A model generated the notes under the pieces. It saw only the letters and a program-made list of their open reading frames with translations, did no database searches and was not told the origin of the DNA. The translations under genes and the position numbers were made by a program. A stretch of DNA of 18,647 bases from Lachnospiraceae bacterium (GTDB lineage Bacteria; Bacillota; Clostridia; Oscillospirales; Ruminococcaceae). Below, piece after piece: positions 13,051 through 18,647 of this stretch; within the stretch, counting starts at the first letter, position 1; each line of letters opens with the position of its first letter. Where the stretch lies: the NCBI GenBank assembly GCA_023664705.1, contig JAMPFE010000038.1, positions 1 through 18,647 of the forward strand, written 5' to 3'.

Positions 13051-16000
13051 ATGTCGAATTTTGAATTTCTGAGAAAATACTGGCCTGCACTTGCTCAAAT
13101 CGGCGAAACAGCTGAGAACTACCTGTTTACCGATCCGAATTCTTGTTTGATAAAGCTCGGTATGCTTGCCGAGCGGCTCGTGTTGGAGATATTTGCATTT
13201 GAGAATATTCCTCAACCCGATACCGACAATACACACGCAAATCGTATTATCGTTTTAAAGCGTGAGAATTTGATCCCGCAAAAAATTGATGATATACTTT
13301 ACACTCTTCGCAAAAAGAGAAATGACGCAGTACACTCCGGATTGGACTCGGTCGAAACTGCGAAATCCTTGCTTGAAATGACATATAGCCTATCGGCGTG
13401 GTTTATGGAGGTCTACGGTGACTGGAACTTCAACGCACCTGATTTTGTTATGCCCCAAAAGGTCACTACTCCCGATTATGAGAAAATGATAAAGGAGCAG
13501 GAAGAAAAAATCTCGGAATTAACTCAGCAGATCGAAAAAGTAAATACCTCGGCATCCGACAAATCAACCAAGGAGCGTGTTGAAAAATCCGAAACAGCTT
13601 CCGAAAATATGGAGCTTTCGGAAGCCGAAACACGTTTGATAATAGACGAGCAGCTTCGCAGGTGTGGATGGGAAGCAGATTCAAATAACTTTAAATACTC
13701 AAAGGGAACTCGTCCTCAAAAAGGAAAAAGCCTTGCAATAGCCGAATGGCCCGTTGACTCGCAAATTACAAGCGGCGGCTATGCGGATTATGCTCTGTTT
13801 GTCGGTTTAAAGCTTGTTGGTATCGTTGAAGCCAAAAAAGCAAAAGTAGATGTTCCGGCAGTGCTGGACTATCAATGCAAGGACTATGCGGGCACGATAA
13901 AACCGGAGCATAACGAATATGTTATAAAGCAATGGGGGAAATATAAAGTACCGTTCATTTTTGCTACTAACGGCAGAAAATATCTTAAACAAATTGAGAC
14001 GAAATCGGGCATTTGGTTTCAGGATTTACGGGATAATTCTGTCCCTAAAGCGCTTCAAGGTTGGGTAAGTCCAACGGGAATAATGGAGTGGCTCGAAAAA
14101 GATATTGCGTCCGCAAATAATGTTTTGCAAAATACTCCGTTTGATCTTTTGCGTGATAAGGACGGATTGAATCTTAGGAGTTATCAAATATCGGCGATTG
14201 AAGCAGCCGAAAAAGCAATAATCGAGGGAAGAAAGACTGTATTGCTTTCTATGGCAACCGGTACGGGAAAAACCCGCACCGTTTTGGGAATGATATATCG
14301 TTTTATAAAAAGCAACCGCTTTAAACGGATTTTGTTCTTGGTCGATAGAACTGCACTCGGTGAACAGGCGTGGGACGTTTTTAAAGAAGTCAAGATCGAG
14401 GAGCTTATGACGCTTGACGATATTTATAACATAAAAGGCTTGGATGACAAGGAGATCGACAAAGAAACCAAAATACATATTTCAACCGTTCAAAGTCTTG
14501 TTAAACGCTTGTTTTCGCCGGAAGATACTATGCCTTCCGTTGGCGATTATGATTTGATAATTGTAGACGAAGCGCATCGCGGCTACATTCTTGATAAAGA
14601 GATGAGCGAAACGGAACTTCTTTACCGCAATCAGGATGAATATATCAGCAAATACAGAACGGTTATCGAATATTTTGACGCTGTGAAAATCGCTCTTACG
14701 GCTACTCCTGCATTGCACACAACCGAGATATTCGGAAAGCCGATTTTTGATTATTCATATCGCGCTGCTGTGATTGACGGCTATTTGGTTGATCACGATG
14801 CGCCTCATAACATTAAAACAAAACTGCGAATAGAAGGAATAAATTACTCAAAAGGTGAGCAGCTCGTATTGTTCGATCCCATAACAAACGAAATAACCAA
14901 CGGTGCCGACCTTGAAGATGATATGAAATTCGAGATTGATTCCTTCAATCGTAGGATTATCACCGAGAATTTTAATCGCACGGTTTTTGAGGAGATCGCA
15001 TGGGATTTTGATCCCGACGGTCAAGGGAAAACTCTTATTTATGCGGTTAACGACGACCACGCTACGCTTATAGTTGAAATTCTGCGGGATATTTATAAAA
15101 AAGGCGGAGTATCTCCCGATGTTGTACAAAAAATAACGGGAAAAGCCGGCGATAAGAAAAGAGTGCTTGAGGCTATCAAAAGATTCAAAAACGAGAAATA
15201 TCCGATGATCGCCGTTACAGTGGATTTGCTGACAACGGGCATTGACGTTCCCGAAATTACCAACCTTGTATTTATGCGCAGAATAAAATCACGTATTTTG
15301 TTTGAGCAAATGCTCGGACGAGCAACAAGACTGTGTCCGTCTATCAGCAAAACTCATTTTGAAATTTACGATCCGGTCGGGGTATATGAATCGTTACAAG
15401 ATGTCACCAATATGAAACCCGTGGTGATGAACCCAAGCACATCGTTTTCGGACTTGCTTGACGGGCTTTCGGTTGTGAGATCCAACGAGGAAAAGGCTTA
15501 TCTTGTTGATACAATCATCGCAAAATTACAGCGCAAACGCTCCGGTACAAGCAAAAAAGCTCTTGAGCAATTTGTGTATTTGACCGGCGGACAAGATATA
15601 GGAGCATTTGCCAAAGTTCTCAAAAGTGAGAATTTGAGCAAATCCGAGCTAGCCGATAACACGACCGATAAATCCGAAAGAATTAACAAATTAGCTGCGA
15701 AAATCGCTTCTTTTCGTGATGCGTTTGTTGTGCTTGATAATGATCAGCATTACACAAAACACTCTGTTGTTATCGACAACCATGAGGATAAACTTGTTGA
15801 ACATACACGCGGTTACGGCGACGGCAAAAAGCCCGAAGATTACATCGAATCGTTTAAACAGTTCGTGACGCAACATCTGAACGATATAGCCGCGTTGAAA
15901 ATCGTTTGCACGAAGCCTTCCGAGCTTACTCGTGAGGATTTAAAGAAATTACAATTGGAATTGGGGCGGCATGAATTTACGGAGAAACAGCTAAACTCCG

Positions 16001-16344
16001 CGTGGAAAGAAATGACGAATCAAGATATGGCTGCCGATATTATCGCTTTTATTCGTCAACAAGCTATCGGTTCGGCGCTGGTAAGTCACGAAACTCGCGT
16101 TAAGAACGCATTTGCCAAAGTTAGGCTGAACCATCAATTTAATACCGCTCAGCTCAATTGGCTTAACCGAATTGAGAAAACTATGCTTGAGGAATTGGTT
16201 CTTGACAAGCAGATTTTCGATATGGGCGCATACAAAAATGCCGGCGGCTTCGTAAACATTGACAAGCGCTTTGGCGGCAAATTAGACGAAATAATTAACG
16301 AAATAAATACTTATCTTTATGATGACGGAGGAAATGCAGCATGA
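13051..16344 (+). CDS. hsdR: Type I restriction enzyme R subunit with DUF4145-like N terminus
   Basis: 1097 residues from ATG 13051 (GGAGGG just upstream; a frame start at 12982 lies on the promoter). Residues 1-130 (NFEFLRKYWPALAQIGETAE, then KLGMLAERLV and KKRNDAVHSG) resemble the DUF4145/HEPN-like helical domain; a coiled coil follows at about 150-200. The nuclease domain has D246 and E260-A-K262, a PD-(D/E)xK site. The SF2 motor has Walker A ATGTGKT (402-408), DEAH (506-509), TATP (550-553) and QMLGRATR (753-760). The C-terminal 250 residues fit the EcoEI-type R subunit helical domain. It cleaves DNA after ATP-driven translocation in complex with HsdM and HsdS. Its stop overlaps the hsdM start (ATGA). 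Confidence 0.95.
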   Translation: MSNFEFLRKYWPALAQIGETAENYLFTDPNSCLIKLGMLAERLVLEIFAFENIPQPDTDNTHANRIIVLKRENLIPQKIDDILYTLRKKRNDAVHSGLDSVETAKSLLEMTYSLSAWFMEVYGDWNFNAPDFVMPQKVTTPDYEKMIKEQEEKISELTQQIEKVNTSASDKSTKERVEKSETASENMELSEAETRLIIDEQLRRCGWEADSNNFKYSKGTRPQKGKSLAIAEWPVDSQITSGGYADYALFVGLKLVGIVEAKKAKVDVPAVLDYQCKDYAGTIKPEHNEYVIKQWGKYKVPFIFATNGRKYLKQIETKSGIWFQDLRDNSVPKALQGWVSPTGIMEWLEKDIASANNVLQNTPFDLLRDKDGLNLRSYQISAIEAAEKAIIEGRKTVLLSMATGTGKTRTVLGMIYRFIKSNRFKRILFLVDRTALGEQAWDVFKEVKIEELMTLDDIYNIKGLDDKEIDKETKIHISTVQSLVKRLFSPEDTMPSVGDYDLIIVDEAHRGYILDKEMSETELLYRNQDEYISKYRTVIEYFDAVKIALTATPALHTTEIFGKPIFDYSYRAAVIDGYLVDHDAPHNIKTKLRIEGINYSKGEQLVLFDPITNEITNGADLEDDMKFEIDSFNRRIITENFNRTVFEEIAWDFDPDGQGKTLIYAVNDDHATLIVEILRDIYKKGGVSPDVVQKITGKAGDKKRVLEAIKRFKNEKYPMIAVTVDLLTTGIDVPEITNLVFMRRIKSRILFEQMLGRATRLCPSISKTHFEIYDPVGVYESLQDVTNMKPVVMNPSTSFSDLLDGLSVVRSNEEKAYLVDTIIAKLQRKRSGTSKKALEQFVYLTGGQDIGAFAKVLKSENLSKSELADNTTDKSERINKLAAKIASFRDAFVVLDNDQHYTKHSVVIDNHEDKLVEHTRGYGDGKKPEDYIESFKQFVTQHLNDIAALKIVCTKPSELTREDLKKLQLELGRHEFTEKQLNSAWKEMTNQDMAADIIAFIRQQAIGSALVSHETRVKNAFAKVRLNHQFNTAQLNWLNRIEKTMLEELVLDKQIFDMGAYKNAGGFVNIDKRFGGKLDEIINEINTYLYDDGGNAA

Positions 16345-17768
16345 ATAATCAAGAAATCGTGGCGAAATTATGGAACCTGTGCAACGTTCTGCGTGATGAC
16401 GGCATAACTTATCAGCAATACGTTACCGAGCTTACATATATTTTGTTTTTGAAAATGTGTAAAGAAACCGACTCTGAAGAAACAATACCGGCGGAATATC
16501 GTTGGGATGTGTTAGTCGGAAAACAAGGCATTGATCTTTACAATTTCTATAAGCAAATGTTGACGGAACTCGGAAAGTTAAGCGGCAGGATCGGTCAAAT
16601 CTATCAAGGCTCTCAAACAAGCATAAGACAGCCCGCTAATCTCGAAAAGATTATTACATCTATCGATCAATTTGATTGGTACAATGCCAAAGAGGAGGGG
16701 CTTGGCAATTTGTACGAGGGGTTATTGGAAAAGAACGCTACCGAAAAGAAATCCGGTGCGGGTCAATATTTTACGCCTCGTCCTTTGATAAATGTTATGA
16801 CCAAACTGATCGCGCCAAAAGCCGGAGAATACTGCAACGATCCCGCTTGCGGAACTTTCGGATTTATGATAGCTGCCGATCAATTTGTCAAGCAATGTAC
16901 CGATGATTTGTTTGAACTTTCTTTGGAAGAACAGGAATTTCAAAGAACAAAAGCCTTTACGGGCTGCGAATTGGTTCACGATACTCATAGGCTTGCTCTT
17001 ATGAACGCAATGCTTCATAATATAAACTGCCCGATTTATCTTGGCGATACACTCTCCAATTTCGGAAAACAGATGAAAGGTTATGATGTGGTACTCTCGA
17101 ATCCGCCCTTTGGAACCAAGAAAGGCGGCGAACGTGCTACCCGTGACGATTTTACATATTCAACGAGCAATAAGCAGCTTAATTTTTTACAGCATATTTA
17201 CAGAAGCTTGAATACCAACGGTAATGCGCGAGCCGCCGTTGTTCTGCCGGATAATGTGCTGTTTGCGGACGGCGACGGCGAGAAAATCCGCAAAGACTTG
17301 ATGGAGAAGTGCAATTTGCATACTATTCTGCGGCTTCCTACCGGTATTTTCTATGCTCAAGGCGTAAAGACTAACGTTCTCTTTTTCAACAGAGGGAAAA
17401 CCGATACGGGAAACACGAAAGAGGTTTGGATCTACGATCTGCGTTCGGATATGCCGTCATTTGGTAAGACTAATCCTCTTAAGGAAAACCATTTTGATGA
17501 GTTTGTTGAATGTTACGCTAATGGCGATTCGTCCGCTCGAAAAGAAACATACAGCACGGAAAATCCCAACGGAAGATGGCGCAAATTCACTTATGAAGAG
17601 ATTCTCGCAAGAGATAAAACCAGTCTTGATATAAGCTGGATCAAAACTCAAAATTCGAGCGACGATTACACGCTGTCGGAATTGTTTGATATAATCAAAG
17701 AAAAATCCAACAATATCGCATCAGCGGTTGCGGAACTTGAAAAATTGATCGGAGAGGTAGACGAATAA
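16341..17768 (+). CDS. hsdM: Type I DNA methyltransferase subunit (N6-adenine)
   Basis: 475 residues, a normal HsdM length. The N-terminal helical domain (VAKLWNLCNVLRDDGITYQQ) is followed by GQYFTPRPLI (141-150), SAM-binding motif I DPACGTFGF (167-175) and catalytic motif IV NPPFG (254-258). It methylates adenine at the site chosen by HsdS and is the core of both the methylase and the restriction complex. Motif I reads GTFG where I expect GTGG; all else is standard. The start overlaps the hsdR stop by four bases and the stop overlaps the hsdS start by one (TAATG), so all three genes are coupled. Confidence 0.95.
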   Translation: MNNQEIVAKLWNLCNVLRDDGITYQQYVTELTYILFLKMCKETDSEETIPAEYRWDVLVGKQGIDLYNFYKQMLTELGKLSGRIGQIYQGSQTSIRQPANLEKIITSIDQFDWYNAKEEGLGNLYEGLLEKNATEKKSGAGQYFTPRPLINVMTKLIAPKAGEYCNDPACGTFGFMIAADQFVKQCTDDLFELSLEEQEFQRTKAFTGCELVHDTHRLALMNAMLHNINCPIYLGDTLSNFGKQMKGYDVVLSNPPFGTKKGGERATRDDFTYSTSNKQLNFLQHIYRSLNTNGNARAAVVLPDNVLFADGDGEKIRKDLMEKCNLHTILRLPTGIFYAQGVKTNVLFFNRGKTDTGNTKEVWIYDLRSDMPSFGKTNPLKENHFDEFVECYANGDSSARKETYSTENPNGRWRKFTYEEILARDKTSLDISWIKTQNSSDDYTLSELFDIIKEKSNNIASAVAELEKLIGEVDE

Positions 17769-18647
17769 TGGATACAAAAGCGTTAAGACAGAAGATACTT
17801 GATCTCGCTATAAGAGGAAAGCTCGTTCCGCAAGACCCAAACGACGAGCCTGCTTCGGTTTTGCTTGAAAAAATCAGAACGGAAAAACAGCAGATGGTAA
17901 AGGACGGTAAGCTGAAAGCCAAGGACATAAAGAATGATACAATCATCTTCAAAGGTGAGGATAATTTGTATTATGAGCAATTCGCCGACGGCTCCGTGAA
18001 ATGCATCGAGGATGAGATCCCGTTCGAGCTGCCGGAGGGGTGGGAGTGGAGTCATCTTTCAAATTTAGTTTTTATTTTCAATGGTGATAGAGGGCAAAAT
18101 TATCCTTCAAAGAACAAATTACAATCCGATGGGATTCCATTCGTAAGTGCTTCAAATATTGAAAATGGAACTGTATCCAGCAAAAATTTGCTTTGCTTAT
18201 CTAAAGAGCAGTATGATGCTTTAGGAGCTGGAAAATTAATTTACAATGATATAGTTTACTGTATTCGGGGGTCATTAGGCAAGTGTGGAGTGTTCAAATT
18301 TCAAGAAGGCGCCATTGCTTCTTCACTTGTAATAATACGTTCGGTTATTCAAAATCACGATATTAGTGAATATGTATATTTATATCTTAATTCACTTTTA
18401 GCAGAAAATGAAATAAAAAAATATGACAATGGGAGTGCGCAACCAAACCTTGCAGCTAAGGATTTTATTCGTTTTCTTATTCCTGTTCCACCAACACATG
18501 AGATGACAACCATTAATGATAAAGCCAAAAAATCATTGAATTTAGTAGATAAAATTGATCACGAAAAAAACAACTTGAAAACAGCCATTTATCAAACCAA
18601 ATCCAAAATCCTAGATCTAGCAATCAGAGGAAAGCTCGTCGAACAAG
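17768..18647 (+). CDS. hsdS: Type I specificity subunit, 5' part, cut by the window end
   Basis: The frame is open from ATG 17768 to the last base, 293 codons with no stop. It starts DTKALRQKILDLAIRGKLVP, a conserved HsdS repeat region, then a charged linker and PFELPEGWEW (about 86-95), the usual start of the first target-recognition domain. The domain runs to about 240 with IRGSLGKCGVF, SLVIIRS and SAQPNLAAKDF, then a coiled-coil spacer, and KILDLAIRGKLV recurs at 280-291. The second recognition domain should lie beyond the window. The target-recognition stretch (18055-18560) is more AT-rich than the flanking conserved parts, as is common for exchanged domains. Confidence 0.92.
   Translation, partial: MDTKALRQKILDLAIRGKLVPQDPNDEPASVLLEKIRTEKQQMVKDGKLKAKDIKNDTIIFKGEDNLYYEQFADGSVKCIEDEIPFELPEGWEWSHLSNLVFIFNGDRGQNYPSKNKLQSDGIPFVSASNIENGTVSSKNLLCLSKEQYDALGAGKLIYNDIVYCIRGSLGKCGVFKFQEGAIASSLVIIRSVIQNHDISEYVYLYLNSLLAENEIKKYDNGSAQPNLAAKDFIRFLIPVPPTHEMTTINDKAKKSLNLVDKIDHEKNNLKTAIYQTKSKILDLAIRGKLVEQ
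17792..18647 (+). repeat. hsdS: Intragenic HsdS repeat pair
   Basis: Two 43-base segments, 17792-17834 and 18605-18647, encode the same KILDLAIRGKLV and match at 33 of 43 bases, including an unbroken AGAGGAAAGCTCGT. They bracket the first target-recognition domain. Repeats of this kind allow domain exchange or inversion between hsdS copies. Confidence 0.7.

Overview
The window looks like accessory DNA from a Gram-positive anaerobe of the Clostridia type. Evidence: moderate-to-low GC, consensus TTGACA/TATAAT promoters with 17-18 base spacers, strong GGAGG ribosome binding sites before most genes, and gene families (TnpV, MobC/MOB-P relaxase, XRE-SLOG pair, DUF2971, Tn916-like integrase) common on mobilizable elements of gut Firmicutes. 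No housekeeping gene is present, so a species cannot be named.

Left region (1-7520). A rightward gene (285-1307) for a Cys-rich, zinc-finger-tailed protein is split by one in-frame TAA. Facing it is a leftward operon from a consensus promoter at 6138-6166: a CoiA-like protein, a small protein with a UvrD/PcrA-type C-terminal Tudor-like domain, a large MmeI-like (type IIL) restriction-modification gene broken by two frameshifts, and a DUF2971 gene overlapping its end. Upstream are a SLOG-fold gene and a divergent XRE regulator. Their promoters share overlapping -35 boxes, and CTAT-N-ATAG palindromes sit on all three promoters, which suggests one regulator for the set. A TnpV-family gene follows.

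Junction (7523-7602). A 23-base 3' end of a tRNA, probably tRNA-Leu, ending in CCA and followed by a strong terminator, lies beside the integrase gene. No intact tRNA precedes it. This is an integrase attachment core, either between two tandem elements or as attP of an excised circle.

Mobile module (7647-12337). In leftward order this holds a tyrosine integrase with its own consensus promoter, a MOB-P-type relaxase overlapped by MobC, a 500-base non-coding region with a perfect 10-bp inverted repeat and iterated GTATG motifs (probable oriT), and a tandem array of four excisionase-like helix-turn-helix genes, two intact and two decayed. About 700 bases of AT-rich DNA with degenerate direct repeats follow.

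Cargo (13051-18647). A rightward type I restriction-modification operon, hsdR-hsdM-hsdS, has overlapping stops and starts; hsdS runs off the window end. HsdR carries an extra DUF4145-like N-terminal domain. The window therefore holds two restriction systems, one apparently dead and one apparently intact, on opposite sides of an attachment site.
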